DNA of 64,000 bases from Streptomyces purpureus (lineage in GTDB: Bacteria > Actinomycetota > Actinomycetes > Streptomycetales > Streptomycetaceae). The position numbers and the translations under genes were made by a program. This document shows, piece after piece, positions 1 through 8,631 of this stretch. Each line of letters starts with the position of its first letter. The stretch's first letter is position 1. The notes under the pieces are model-generated. The model ran no database searches. It was not told the DNA's origin and saw only the letters and a program-made list of their open reading frames with translations. Location: assembly GCF_014648195.1 (NCBI RefSeq), contig NZ_BMQQ01000009.1, positions 168,938-232,937 on the forward strand, given 5' to 3'.

Positions 1-206
1 CGATCACGGGCGGCACGGTGACGATGTACACGGAGGAGCTGAAGGGCAACCTCTTCGGCATCATCCCGATCACCTTCAGCCCCGAGAGCCCGCCCCCGCT
101 CAACGTGCCACACGCCATGTTCACCAACGTCAAGGTGAAGCAGGCGGGCCAGTTCGGCGGCACGCTCAAGGTGCCCGGCCTGCGCAACACCATCGAGCGC
201 GGCTGA
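1..206 (+). CDS. C-terminal end of a DUF6230-like protein (5' end outside window)
   Basis: Only the last 67 or so codons are present. The reading frame is open from the first bases of the window and stops at 206, so the gene starts upstream. The visible tail carries PPPLNVPHAMFTNVKVKQAG and then GGTLKVPGL. This resembles, from memory, the tail of the DUF6230 family of Streptomyces secreted or surface proteins of unknown function, which often precede a DUF6114 membrane protein. It converges on pyruvate kinase, with a strong hairpin between them. The family call is tentative because most of the protein is missing; that it is coding is fairly secure from codon use and composition. Confidence 0.5.
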   Translation, partial: ITGGTVTMYTEELKGNLFGIIPITFSPESPPPLNVPHAMFTNVKVKQAGQFGGTLKVPGLRNTIERG

Positions 207-256
207 CGACCGCACCCCGCACCACCGGACGTACGACTTTCTCCGGGAGCCGCAGC

Positions 257-300
257 ACGACTGTGGGCCGCACCCCGATCGGGGGGCGGCCCACAGTCGT
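257..300. terminator. Bidirectional hairpin terminator between the DUF6230-like gene and pyk
   Basis: Arms at 257-276 and 281-300 pair over about 19 of 20 positions around a GATC loop. The hairpin sits 51 bases after the upstream stop and 9 bases after the convergent pyk stop, so it can serve both. No U tract follows, which is normal in Streptomyces. Confidence 0.75.
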
Positions 301-308
301 ACGCGCGA

Positions 309-1748
309 TCAGGCCTGGGGAGCCGGGGCGGCGCCGCCCAGGTGGTGGACCCGGACCATGTTGGTGGTGCCGGGCACGCCGGGGGGCGAACCCGCCGTGA
401 TGATCATGGTGTCGCCCTCGTTGTACCGCTGGAGCTTCAGCAGCGCCGCGTCGACCAGGTCGACCATGGCGTCGGTGGTCTCCACGAACGGCGCGAGGAA
501 GGACTCCACGCCCCAGCTCAGGGTGAGCTGGTTGCGGGTCGACTCGTCGGTGGTGAAGGCGAGGATCGGCTGGGTCGCGCGGTAGCGCGAGAGCCGCCGG
601 GCGGTGTCACCGGACTTGGTGAAGGCGACCAGCGCCTTGCCGTCCAGGAAGTCCGCGATCTCACAGGCCGCACGGGCGACCGAGCCGCCCTGCGTCCGCG
701 GCTTCTTGCCGGGGACGAGGGGCTGCAGACCCTTGGAGAGCAGCTCCTCCTCGGCCGCGACGACGATCTTCGACATCGTCTTCACGGTCTCGATCGGGTA
801 CGCGCCGACGGAGGACTCCGCCGAGAGCATGACCGCGTCCGCGCCGTCCAGGATCGCGTTGGCCACGTCGGAGGCCTCGGCGCGGGTCGGACGGGAGTTG
901 GTGATCATCGACTCCATCATCTGGGTCGCGACGATCACCGGCTTGGCGTTGCGCCGGCACATCTCCACCAGGCGCTTCTGCACCATGGGGACCTTCTCGA
1001 GCGGGTACTCGACGGCCAGGTCACCACGGGCCACCATGACCGCGTCGAACGCGGCGACCACGTCCGCCATGTTGGCGACCGCCTGCGGCTTCTCCACCTT
1101 GGCGATGACGGGGACCCGGCGGCCCTCCTCGTCCATCACCTTGTGGACGTCCTTGACGTCGTTGGCGTCCCGGACGAAGGAGAGCGCGACCATGTCGCAG
1201 CCCATCCGCAGGGCGAAGCGGAGGTCCTCGACGTCCTTCTCGGACAGGGCCGGGACGTTCACCGCCGCGCCGGGCAGGTTGATGCCCTTGTGGTCGGAGA
1301 TGACACCGCCCTCGACGACGATCGTCTTGACCCGCGGCCCTTCGACCTCGACGACCCGCAGCTCGACGTTGCCGTCGTTGATCAGGACCTGGTCGCCCTT
1401 GGAGACGTCGCCGGGCAGGCCCTTGTAGGTCGTGCCGCAGATCGACTTGTCCCCGGGGACGTCCTCGGTGGTGATGGTGAACTCGTCACCGCGGACCAGC
1501 TCCACCGGCCCCTCGGCGAAGGTCTCCAGACGGATCTTGGGACCCTGCAGGTCGGCGAGGACGCCGACGGCACGGCCGGTGTCATCCACCGCCCGGCGGA
1601 GACGGTCGTACCGCTCCTGGTGCTCGGCCTGGGTTCCGTGGCTCATGTTGAAACGGGCCACGTTCATGCCGGCCTCGATGAGCGCTTTCAGCTGCTCGTA
1701 GGAGTCGACGGCGGGGCCCAACGTACAGACGATTTTGGAACGGCGCAT
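309..1748 (-). CDS. pyk: Pyruvate kinase
   Basis: 479 residues, the usual length for bacterial pyruvate kinase, which converts phosphoenolpyruvate and ADP to pyruvate and ATP in the cytosol. It begins MRRSKIVCTLGPAVDS, the classic first strand of the TIM barrel. The substrate and Mg site is seen in VIAKVEKPQAV and VARGDLAVE, and the active-site helix in ATQMMESMI. The small B domain (residues about 70-165) and the C-terminal regulatory domain are both present. It lies just downstream of ackA and pta on the same strand, 74 bases away, linking the end of glycolysis to acetate overflow. An AT-rich palindrome lies about 30 bases before the start. This corresponds to the Pyk2 locus of S. coelicolor as I recall the gene order. 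Confidence 0.97.
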   Translation of the reverse strand: MRRSKIVCTLGPAVDSYEQLKALIEAGMNVARFNMSHGTQAEHQERYDRLRRAVDDTGRAVGVLADLQGPKIRLETFAEGPVELVRGDEFTITTEDVPGDKSICGTTYKGLPGDVSKGDQVLINDGNVELRVVEVEGPRVKTIVVEGGVISDHKGINLPGAAVNVPALSEKDVEDLRFALRMGCDMVALSFVRDANDVKDVHKVMDEEGRRVPVIAKVEKPQAVANMADVVAAFDAVMVARGDLAVEYPLEKVPMVQKRLVEMCRRNAKPVIVATQMMESMITNSRPTRAEASDVANAILDGADAVMLSAESSVGAYPIETVKTMSKIVVAAEEELLSKGLQPLVPGKKPRTQGGSVARAACEIADFLDGKALVAFTKSGDTARRLSRYRATQPILAFTTDESTRNQLTLSWGVESFLAPFVETTDAMVDLVDAALLKLQRYNEGDTMIITAGSPPGVPGTTNMVRVHHLGGAAPAPQA

Positions 1749-1777
1749 GAGGCGGATCCTATCGGTTTGTTTCTACG

Positions 1778-1789
1778 CGGAATATTCCG
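1778..1789. promoter_or_regulatory. 12-bp perfect palindrome upstream of pyk
   Basis: CGGAATATTCCG is a perfect 12-base inverted repeat in an unusually AT-rich patch between ackA and pyk, 30 bases upstream of the pyk start. Position and symmetry suggest a repressor or activator site controlling pyk independently of ackA-pta. No regulator is identified from sequence alone. Confidence 0.4.
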
Positions 1790-1822
1790 TCTGGTGGAAT
1801 GTACAAATGGGCGGGGCGGCGC

Positions 1823-3070
1823 TCAGGCGAGGCCGCCGACGGCGTCCTCTCCCGGCCCGGCCGCCACGAGCGCGAAGGTCTGGTTCGCGATCTCCAGCTC
1901 CTCGTCGGTCGGTACGACCGCCACCGCCACCCGCGCGTACTCCGGCGAGATCAGCCGCGGCTCGTCGGACCGTACGGCGTTGAGTCCACTGTCCACCGCC
2001 AGGCCCAGCTCCTCCAGACCCGCGATGGCAGCTTCCCGCACCGGGGCCGCGTTCTCACCGACACCCGCCGTGAACGCCACCGCGTCCACCCGCCCGAGCA
2101 CCGCGTAGTACGCGCCGATGTACTTCCTCAGCCGGTGGACGTAGACGTCGAAGGCGAGCCGCGCCCGCTCGTCCCCCTCGTCGATCCGGCGGCGGATCTC
2201 CCGCATGTCGTTGTCTCCGCAGAGCCCGACCAGACCGCTCTTCTTGTTCAGCAGCACGTCGATCTCGTCGGTGCTCATCCCGGCGACCCGCTGGAGGTGG
2301 AAGGTCACCGCCGGGTCGATGTCCCCGGAGCGGGTGCCCATGACCAGGCCCTCCAGCGGGGTGAGCCCCATGGAGGTGTCCACACACCGACCGCCGCGCA
2401 CGGCCGACGCGGAGGCCCCGTTGCCCAGGTGCAGCACGATCACGTTGACGTCCTCGGGCGCCTTGCCGAGCAGCGCGGCCGTCGCCCGCGAGACATAGGC
2501 GTGCGAGGTGCCGTGGAAGCCGTAGCGGCGGATGCGGTGCGCGTCCGCGGTCTCCACGTCGATCGCGTAGCGGGCGGCGTGCTCCGGCATCGTCGTGTGG
2601 AACGCCGTGTCGAAGACCGCGACCTGCGGCAGGTCCGGGCGCAGGGCCTGGGCCGTACGGATCCCGGTGATGTTCGCCGGGTTGTGCAGCGGAGCGACCG
2701 GCACCAGGCGCTCGATCTCCGCCAGCACCTCGTCCGTGACCACCGTCGGCGCGGTGAACCTCAGCCCGCCGTGCACCACCCGGTGGCCGATCGCGGCCAG
2801 TTCGGGGGAGTCCAGGCCGAGCCCGTCCGCCGACAGCTCCTCGGCGACCGCCTTCAGCGCCGCCGCGTGGTCGGCGATCGGAGCGTTCTTCTCCCGCTTC
2901 CCGGCCCCGTCGCCCTGGAGCGGGGTGTGCACCAGCCGGGAGGTCTCCTCGCCGATGCGCTCCACCAGGCCGACGGCGAGGCGCGAGCTGTCCGCCATGT
3001 CGAGCAGCTGGTACTTCACCGACGAGGAGCCGGAGTTGAGGACGAGGACACGGGACGGGTGGGCGGTCAT
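1823..3070 (-). CDS. ackA: Acetate kinase
   Basis: 415 residues; converts acetyl phosphate and ADP to acetate and ATP (reversible). Family signatures are all present: VLVLNSGSSSVKY at the N-terminus, GFHGTSHAYV, the phosphate-binding LHLGNGASASAV, and GTRSGDIDP. An ATG at 3070 is chosen because it overlaps the pta stop by four bases (ATGA), giving translational coupling, and because the protein then begins directly at the ASKHA-fold first strand. Longer in-frame extensions run back into pta and are not real. With pta it forms the acetate overflow and acetate assimilation pathway. Confidence 0.97.
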   Translation of the reverse strand: MTAHPSRVLVLNSGSSSVKYQLLDMADSSRLAVGLVERIGEETSRLVHTPLQGDGAGKREKNAPIADHAAALKAVAEELSADGLGLDSPELAAIGHRVVHGGLRFTAPTVVTDEVLAEIERLVPVAPLHNPANITGIRTAQALRPDLPQVAVFDTAFHTTMPEHAARYAIDVETADAHRIRRYGFHGTSHAYVSRATAALLGKAPEDVNVIVLHLGNGASASAVRGGRCVDTSMGLTPLEGLVMGTRSGDIDPAVTFHLQRVAGMSTDEIDVLLNKKSGLVGLCGDNDMREIRRRIDEGDERARLAFDVYVHRLRKYIGAYYAVLGRVDAVAFTAGVGENAAPVREAAIAGLEELGLAVDSGLNAVRSDEPRLISPEYARVAVAVVPTDEELEIANQTFALVAAGPGEDAVGGLA

Positions 3071-5148
3071 GCGGGGAGCTCCTGACCCTGGGACTGGATG
3101 GCGGTGATGGCGACGGTGTTCACGATGTCGCTGACGAGCGCGCCGCGTGACAGGTCGTTGACCGGCTTGCGCAGGCCCTGGAGGACCGGTCCGACCGCGA
3201 CCGCGCCGGCCGAACGCTGCACGGCCTTGTAGGTGTTGTTGCCGGTGTTGAGGTCCGGGAAGATCAGTACGGTCGCCTGGCCGGCCACCTCGGACTCCGG
3301 CAGCTTCGTCGCGGCGACGGACGGCTCGACGGCCGCGTCGTACTGGATCGGGCCCTCGATCTTGAGGTCGGGGCGGGCCGCGCGCACCAGCTTGGTCGCC
3401 GCGCGCACCTTGTCGACGTCCGCGCCGGAGCCGGAGGTGCCGGTGGAGTACGAGAGCATCGCGATCCGCGGCTCGACGCCGAACCTGGCCGCGGTGGCGG
3501 CGGACTGGATGGCGATGTCCGCGAGCTGCTCGGCGTTCGGGTCCGGGTTGACCGCGCAGTCGCCGTAGACGAGGACCCGGTCGGCCAGGCACATGAAGAA
3601 GACGGACGAGACGATCGAGGCTTCCGGCTTCGTCTTGATGATCTCGAAGGCGGGGCGGATGGTGGCCGCGGTGGAGTGGACCGATCCCGAGACCATGCCG
3701 TCGGCCAGACCCTCCTGGACCATCAGGGTGCCGAAGTAGTTGACGTCCGAGACGACGTCGTACGCCAGCTCCACCGACACGCCCTTGTGGGCGCGCAGCT
3801 TGGCGTAGCGCTCGGCGAACTCCTGGCGCAGCTCGGAGGTCTGCGGGTCGACGATCTGGCTGTCGCCGAGGTCGACGCCGAGGTCGGCGGCCTTCTTGCG
3901 GATGACCTCCACGTCGCCGAGCAGGGTCAGGTCGCAGACCCCGCGGCGGACCAGCACGTCGGCGGCGCGCAGCACCCGCTCCTCGCTGCCCTCGGGCAGG
4001 ACCACCCGGCGGCGGTTGGCGCGGGCCTGCTCCAGCAGCTCGTGCTCGAACATCATCGGGGTGACGCGGCCGCTGCGGGCCACCGAGACGCGCCTCAGCA
4101 GATCGGCGGTGTCCACATGACGCTCGAACAGTCCGAGCGCGGTCTCCGCCTTGCGGGGCGTGGCGGCGTTCAACTTGCCTTCGAGGCCGAAGAGTTCGGC
4201 GGCGGTCGGGAAGCTGTTGCCGGCCACGGAGATGACCGGGGTGCCGGGGGCGAGCCGGGCGGCGAGGGTGAGGATCTCCTCGCTCGGGCGCTCGTTCAGG
4301 GTGAGCAGGACGCCGGCGATGGGCGGGGTGCCGGCCGAGTGCGCGGCCAGCGCGCCGACCACCAGGTCGGCGCGGTCGCCGGGGGTGACGACCATGCAGC
4401 CCGGCGTCAGGGCGCCGAGGAAGTTCGGCAGCATGGCGCCGCCGAAGACGAAGTCGAGGGCGTCCCGGGCGAGCCCGGAGTCGTCGCCGAGCAGGACCGT
4501 GCCGCCGAGCGCGTGGGTGATCTGGGAGACGGTCGGCGCGGCCAGCGCGGGCTCGTCGGGCAGGACGTAACAGGGGACGGGCAGCCGGGCGGCGAGCCGC
4601 TCCGCTATCGCCTCGCGGTCCTCGGCCGCGACCCGGTTCACCACCATCGCGAGCACGTCGCAGCCGAGCCCGTCGTAGGCCCGGAAGGCGTTGCGCGCCT
4701 CGGCCCGTACGGCATCGGCCGGCTGGCCCTTGCCGCCGACCACCGGGATCACCGAGGCGCCGAACTCGTTGGCGAGCCGGGCGTTGATCGCCAGCTCATC
4801 GGGGAGCTGGGTGGCGGCGAAGTCCGTGCCGAGGACGAGGACCACCTCGTACTCCCGCGCGACCCGGTGGAAACGGTCGACGAGCCGGGAGACCAGCTCG
4901 TCGGTGCCCTTCTCGGCCTGGAGGGCGGACGCCTCGTGGTAGTCCATGCCGTAGACCGTGGCCGCGTCCTGGGAGAGCCGGTAGCGGGCCCGCAGCAGGT
5001 CGAAGAGCCGGTCCGGACCGTCGTGCACGAGCGGGCGGAACACCCCCACCCGGTCCACCTGGCGGGTCAGGAGCTCCATGACTCCCAGCTCCACGACCTG
5101 GCGGCCGTCTCCGCGGTCGATCCCGGTCACGTACACGCTGCGCGTCAC
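3067..5148 (-). CDS. pta: Phosphate acetyltransferase (long, three-domain form)
   Basis: 693 residues from a GTG at 5148, preceded by AGGAGA at proper spacing. Interconverts acetyl-CoA and acetyl phosphate. The order is a BioD-like N-terminal domain (about residues 1-200), whose P-loop region reads TGIDRGDGRQ and lacks a Walker A lysine; a DRTGG-type domain (about 215-330); and the catalytic PTA_PTB domain (about 365-690), starting near MFEHELLEQA and containing SYSTGTSGSG. Long Pta forms use the N-terminal domains for allosteric control. The ORF can be extended upstream, but the extension covers the divergent promoter and lacks coding character. Stop overlaps the ackA start by four bases. 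Confidence 0.96.
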   Translation of the reverse strand: MTRSVYVTGIDRGDGRQVVELGVMELLTRQVDRVGVFRPLVHDGPDRLFDLLRARYRLSQDAATVYGMDYHEASALQAEKGTDELVSRLVDRFHRVAREYEVVLVLGTDFAATQLPDELAINARLANEFGASVIPVVGGKGQPADAVRAEARNAFRAYDGLGCDVLAMVVNRVAAEDREAIAERLAARLPVPCYVLPDEPALAAPTVSQITHALGGTVLLGDDSGLARDALDFVFGGAMLPNFLGALTPGCMVVTPGDRADLVVGALAAHSAGTPPIAGVLLTLNERPSEEILTLAARLAPGTPVISVAGNSFPTAAELFGLEGKLNAATPRKAETALGLFERHVDTADLLRRVSVARSGRVTPMMFEHELLEQARANRRRVVLPEGSEERVLRAADVLVRRGVCDLTLLGDVEVIRKKAADLGVDLGDSQIVDPQTSELRQEFAERYAKLRAHKGVSVELAYDVVSDVNYFGTLMVQEGLADGMVSGSVHSTAATIRPAFEIIKTKPEASIVSSVFFMCLADRVLVYGDCAVNPDPNAEQLADIAIQSAATAARFGVEPRIAMLSYSTGTSGSGADVDKVRAATKLVRAARPDLKIEGPIQYDAAVEPSVAATKLPESEVAGQATVLIFPDLNTGNNTYKAVQRSAGAVAVGPVLQGLRKPVNDLSRGALVSDIVNTVAITAIQSQGQELPA

Positions 5149-5186
5149 GCCGTCGTCTCCTGTCAAGCGAGTGCGGTGAGAAAACC

Positions 5187-5237
5187 TCGATAGGGTGGGA
5201 TTGCCCTCTTGACAATACCTCTGCGCATGGTTAGGGC
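5187..5237. promoter_or_regulatory. Back-to-back promoters of pta-ackA and pfkA sharing one -35 region
   Basis: On the plus strand, TTGACA (5209-5214), a 17-base spacer and TAGGGC (5232-5237) face pfkA. On the minus strand, TTGTCA (5215-5210), a 17-base spacer and TATCGA (5192-5187) face pta. The two -35 hexamers are read from the same seven base pairs, TTGACAA. The pta leader would be about 30 bases and the pfkA leader about 140 bases. Confidence 0.55.
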
Positions 5238-5383
5238 GCCCGCCGGACTCATGGCCTGGGGGAACGGCGCGAAAGGCCCGGTGGGGCGGGTGCGCGGAGT
5301 ATCCGGAAGCGCGTGAGCCCGGTCTCCCATGGGAGAATCGGAAAAGCTCACACGTACCACTATCGAGCAGGAGACACGGCACG

Positions 5384-6409
5384 ATGCGCATCGGAGTTCT
5401 CACCGCAGGCGGCGACTGTCCCGGCCTGAACGCAGTGATCCGGTCGGTCGTGCATCGGGCGATGACCGGCTACGGCGATGAAGTCATCGGCTTCGAGGAC
5501 GGATTCAAGGGCCTCCTCGACGGGCATTACCGGCCCCTCGACCTCAACGCGGTCAGCGGCATCCTCGCCCGAGGCGGCACCATCCTCGGCTCGGCCCGGC
5601 TCGAGCGCGCCCGGCTGCGCGAAGCCGCCGAGAACTGCCAGGAGTTGCAGCAGCGGTACGGCATCGACGCGCTCATCCCGATCGGCGGCGAGGGCACCCT
5701 GACCGCCGCCCGGATGCTCTCCGACGCCGGTATGCCCGTGGTCGGCGTGCCGAAGACCATCGACAACGACATCTCCTCCACCGACCGCACCTTCGGCTTC
5801 GACACCGCCGTCATGGTCGCCACGGAGGCCATAGACCGGCTGAAGACGACCGCCGAGTCCCACCAGCGGGTCATGGTAGTCGAGGTGATGGGCCGGCACG
5901 CCGGCTGGATCGCCCTGGAGTCCGGGATGGCGGGCGGCGCCCACGGCATCTGCCTGCCCGAGCGCCCCTTCCAGGTCGACGACCTGGTCAAGATGGTCGA
6001 GGAACGCTTCGCCCGCGGCAAGAAGTTCGCGGTCGTCTGCGTCGCCGAGGGCGCCCACCCGGCCGAGGGCTCGATGGAGTACCAGAAGGGCGAGATCGAC
6101 CAGTACGGCCACGAGCGCTTCCAGGGCATCGGCAACCGCCTCGCCGTCGAGCTGGAGCGGCGCCTGGGCAAGGAGGCCCGGCCGGTCATCCTCGGACACG
6201 TCCAGCGCGGCGGCACCCCGACCGCCTACGACCGGGTGCTCGCCACCCGCTTCGGCTGGCACGCGGTCGAGGCCGCGCACCGCGGAGACTTCGGCCGGAT
6301 GACGGCCCTGCGCGGCACGGACGTGACCATGGTCCCGCTCGCCGAGGCCGTGACGCGGCTGAAGACCGTCCCCGAGGACCGGATGTTCGAGGCCGAGTCC
6401 GTCTTCTGA
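5384..6409 (+). CDS. pfkA: 6-phosphofructokinase, ATP-dependent type
   Basis: 341 residues; phosphorylates fructose 6-phosphate to fructose 1,6-bisphosphate, the committed glycolytic step. The N-terminus MRIGVLTAGGDCPGLN carries the phosphate-donor loop, PKTIDNDI holds the catalytic aspartate (residue 127), and MGRHAGWIA and HVQRGG form the sugar phosphate site. Residue 104 is Gly (GGEGT) and 124 is Lys. Group III actinobacterial enzymes carry this mixture, and Gly104 points to ATP rather than pyrophosphate as donor; this is from family knowledge. A ribosome site (CAGGAGA) lies before the ATG. It is divergent from pta-ackA-pyk, so upper and lower glycolysis and acetate metabolism are controlled from one 235-base interval. 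Confidence 0.96.
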   Translation: MRIGVLTAGGDCPGLNAVIRSVVHRAMTGYGDEVIGFEDGFKGLLDGHYRPLDLNAVSGILARGGTILGSARLERARLREAAENCQELQQRYGIDALIPIGGEGTLTAARMLSDAGMPVVGVPKTIDNDISSTDRTFGFDTAVMVATEAIDRLKTTAESHQRVMVVEVMGRHAGWIALESGMAGGAHGICLPERPFQVDDLVKMVEERFARGKKFAVVCVAEGAHPAEGSMEYQKGEIDQYGHERFQGIGNRLAVELERRLGKEARPVILGHVQRGGTPTAYDRVLATRFGWHAVEAAHRGDFGRMTALRGTDVTMVPLAEAVTRLKTVPEDRMFEAESVF

Positions 6410-6496
6410 CCCACCCGGCCGGCGGCCCCGGCCGTCCCCGCCTGCGCCGTCCCTGCCTTGTCCGGGACAGGCCGCCCCCGGGCACGCGAACCGAAG

Positions 6497-6527
6497 GCCC
6501 TGATCGCCCCCCGTGGGCGACCAGGGC
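6497..6527 (+). terminator. Hairpin terminator after pfkA
   Basis: Thirteen-base arms at 6497-6509 and 6515-6527 with one mismatch and a five-base loop, 88 bases after the pfkA stop and followed by TGTTCGCTT. The rest of the 288-base gap before the next gene shows no coding sequence. Confidence 0.6.
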
Positions 6528-6697
6528 TGTTCGCTTCCCCCGCGCAACCCGGCAGCCACCGGAATTGCCTCATTCCACTCTTGAGCCGGAGCGCGGGATC
6601 AACAAGGCTTACGCCTGTCCCGGACATGTCCCACCTCTGTCCGGGCGCGGACGACGGCCGTCGGGAGGGGGAACGTGGCACCCAGGGGAGGGCGCGC

Positions 6698-7696
6698 ATG
6701 ACCGATGGGGAAAGGGCCCTCGATCCTCGCGAGGCACGCAGTCCCGCCGAATTCATCGCCCAGCTGTCCGCGCTCAAGGAGTGGTCCGGACTGACCTACC
6801 GGGAGCTGACGGCGCGCGCCGAGGCCGTCGGGGACGTGCTGCCCCGCTCGACCGTGGCGAACATGCTGGCCCGTACGACCGTCCCGCGCGAGGAGCTGCT
6901 CACCGCGTTCGTCCGGGCCTGCGGCGCCGGGCCCGCCGCGGTCGAGAGCTGGCTGGCGGTCCGCAAGGAGCTGGCGGTACGGGGACGCGTCGAGTCCCTG
7001 GAGGCCGAAGGGGAGGGTGACGAAGTGGACCGGCCCGCGGACGCGTGGCCGGAGGACGATCCCCGCGACACCGCCCCGCGCCCCGCCGCGGCCGCCGCGC
7101 CGCCCCCGGCCGGCCGCTCCCGGATGCCCCGACTCCTGGTCGCCGTGGTGGCCTTCACCGCCCTGGTCGTCGCGGTCATCAGCGTCGTCGCGCTGGTACG
7201 GGACGGGGGCGGTGCGGGAGGCCCCGGCGGGCCGAAGCCGCTGTCGGCGCCCGCGCCGGGGCCGGTGAAGATACGGGCGCTCCACTCCGGGCTGTGCCTG
7301 AACGAGCGCCCCAAGAAGGACGACGGTCAGGTCTACCAGGTGGAGTGCGCGGACGCGACGGTCCCGCTGTACGAACTCGAACGGATCGGCGGCGACCGAT
7401 GGAGGATCGTTTCGCTGCATCCGGACTACGGACCCGGCTGTTCCGGGATCCCGGCGGAGGCCCGCCTTGTGGGCGGCCCGCTGCAGGACGGGGTGTGCGG
7501 CAAGCGCGGGGCGGCGGAGGCGTTCCGGTTCGAAGCCTTCGGATCCCCGGCCGTCGGCTACCGGATGCGGCCCACGCACACCGAACTGTGCGTCGGGGTC
7601 GTGGGCGCCGCTCAGGCCCGGTGGGCCCGGCTGGAACAGGCGGAGTGCGCGGCCGACGGGGCGAGGCAGCTGTTCAGCTTCGACCCGAGGACCTGA
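6698..7696 (+). CDS. Membrane-anchored XRE-type protein with ricin-like C-terminal domain
   Basis: 332 residues from an ATG at 6698 preceded by AGGGGAGGG; an 80-codon in-frame upstream extension is rejected because it covers the pfkA terminator. Residues about 13-75 form a helix-turn-helix of the kind found in Streptomyces conserved proteins (SGLTYRELTARAEAVGDVLPRS). Residues 100-140 are an acidic, then Pro/Ala-rich linker, and 146-167 are one membrane helix. The C-terminal 150 residues (IRALHSGLCLNE... CSGIP... ELCVGV) carry spaced Cys and Trp like a beta-trefoil ricin-type fold outside the membrane. The topology suggests a one-component sensor with a DNA-binding domain inside and a sugar-binding domain outside. 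That role is inference; the ligand is unknown. Confidence 0.7.
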   Translation: MTDGERALDPREARSPAEFIAQLSALKEWSGLTYRELTARAEAVGDVLPRSTVANMLARTTVPREELLTAFVRACGAGPAAVESWLAVRKELAVRGRVESLEAEGEGDEVDRPADAWPEDDPRDTAPRPAAAAAPPPAGRSRMPRLLVAVVAFTALVVAVISVVALVRDGGGAGGPGGPKPLSAPAPGPVKIRALHSGLCLNERPKKDDGQVYQVECADATVPLYELERIGGDRWRIVSLHPDYGPGCSGIPAEARLVGGPLQDGVCGKRGAAEAFRFEAFGSPAVGYRMRPTHTELCVGVVGAAQARWARLEQAECAADGARQLFSFDPRT

Positions 7697-7793
7697 GGGT
7701 GCGGGAGGCGGAAACCCGGACGGGAGCGCGGCGGCGACTCGGCTGCGACCTGCGGACCTATGGGTGTGAGATCCCCGGGGGCGCGGGAGCGGC

Positions 7794-8519
7794 TCAGCCG
7801 CCGGCCAGCTCCCAGAAGTGGTCGGATATCCGGTCCAGGAACTCCCGGCCCGACTCGCCGCTGCCCCCCGACGCGCCCCAGCTGCTGGTCGCCGCCATCC
7901 GGGCGTGGTACTCGCCGTGCAACTGCTGGAGCACCCGCTCCAGAGCGGCCCGGTCCAGCGCGACCAGCTTCGCGACCGGCTTCACATACGCCTGCCAGCG
8001 GGTCGTCGCCGCGTCCTTCAGCACCTCGGCCAGCTCCGCCGCCCGGCCCGTCGCCGCCACCAGCGCGCGCGGGGTGAGGCCGAGGGCCTCGGCGAGCGCC
8101 CCGGTCTGGCGCTCGTTGCCCTTCCAGCGGTTGGACTCCTCCATGCGCCGGTACGCGCCCGCGTCCAGCCCCACCCGCCGGGCCAGATCCTCGGGCGGGA
8201 TGCCCCGCGCCATCCGGTGCTCCTTGAGCGTGGTGGCGGCGGCGAGCAGCTCGGCGGGGGCGCACCACAGGACGCCGGCGAGCGCGGTGAGCTCGCGGGC
8301 GGTGGGCGGGAGGTGCCCGCGTTCCCAGGCGATGACGGTGTCCGGGGTGACCATGAGCCCGTACTGCGCCCGCAGGCCGTAGGCGACATGGCCGGGCGCC
8401 ATGCCCAGGGCTTCGCGCAGTCGGCGCGCGGCGGGGGCATTGAAGGGTGGGGAGGATTGCACGCGGCCACGGTAAGACCGATGGTCACCAATGGCTACGG
8501 TGTGTTCACCCAACGCCAT
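7794..8519 (-). CDS. Helix-turn-helix protein, Streptomyces-conserved
   Basis: 241 residues. The centre has two helix-turn-helix-like segments: GMAPGHVAYGLRAQYGLMVT with VIAWERG, then HRMARGIPPEDLARRVGLDA with YRRMEE, typical of XRE/Cro folds in tandem. The C-terminal 90 residues are helical without a known domain (LVALDRAALERVLQQLHGEYHARM). A second possible start is a GTG 20 codons in, just before QSSPPFNAP; the first ATG is kept by default. Convergent with the preceding membrane XRE protein (97 bases between stops). A DNA-binding regulator is likely; its target is unknown. Confidence 0.7.
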   Translation of the reverse strand: MALGEHTVAIGDHRSYRGRVQSSPPFNAPAARRLREALGMAPGHVAYGLRAQYGLMVTPDTVIAWERGHLPPTARELTALAGVLWCAPAELLAAATTLKEHRMARGIPPEDLARRVGLDAGAYRRMEESNRWKGNERQTGALAEALGLTPRALVAATGRAAELAEVLKDAATTRWQAYVKPVAKLVALDRAALERVLQQLHGEYHARMAATSSWGASGGSGESGREFLDRISDHFWELAGG

Positions 8520-8631
8520 GGCTCGTAGGAACGTCCGAGCATACGTGTAACCCGGGTCCAGGGCAGGGCTCGGTGCACTGTAGCGAACTCATGGGTAACC
8601 GGGAAGGGTTGACGCGGATCTCCCGCGAATC

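Noticed and set aside
342..2108. Open frame of 588 codons opposite pyruvate kinase
   Set aside because: Antisense shadow of pyk; amino acid composition (Asp/His/Gly-rich) is not protein-like.
5384..6409. Pyrophosphate-dependent phosphofructokinase
   Set aside because: Lys124 is present as in PPi enzymes, but residue 104 is Gly, not Asp, which favours ATP as phosphoryl donor.
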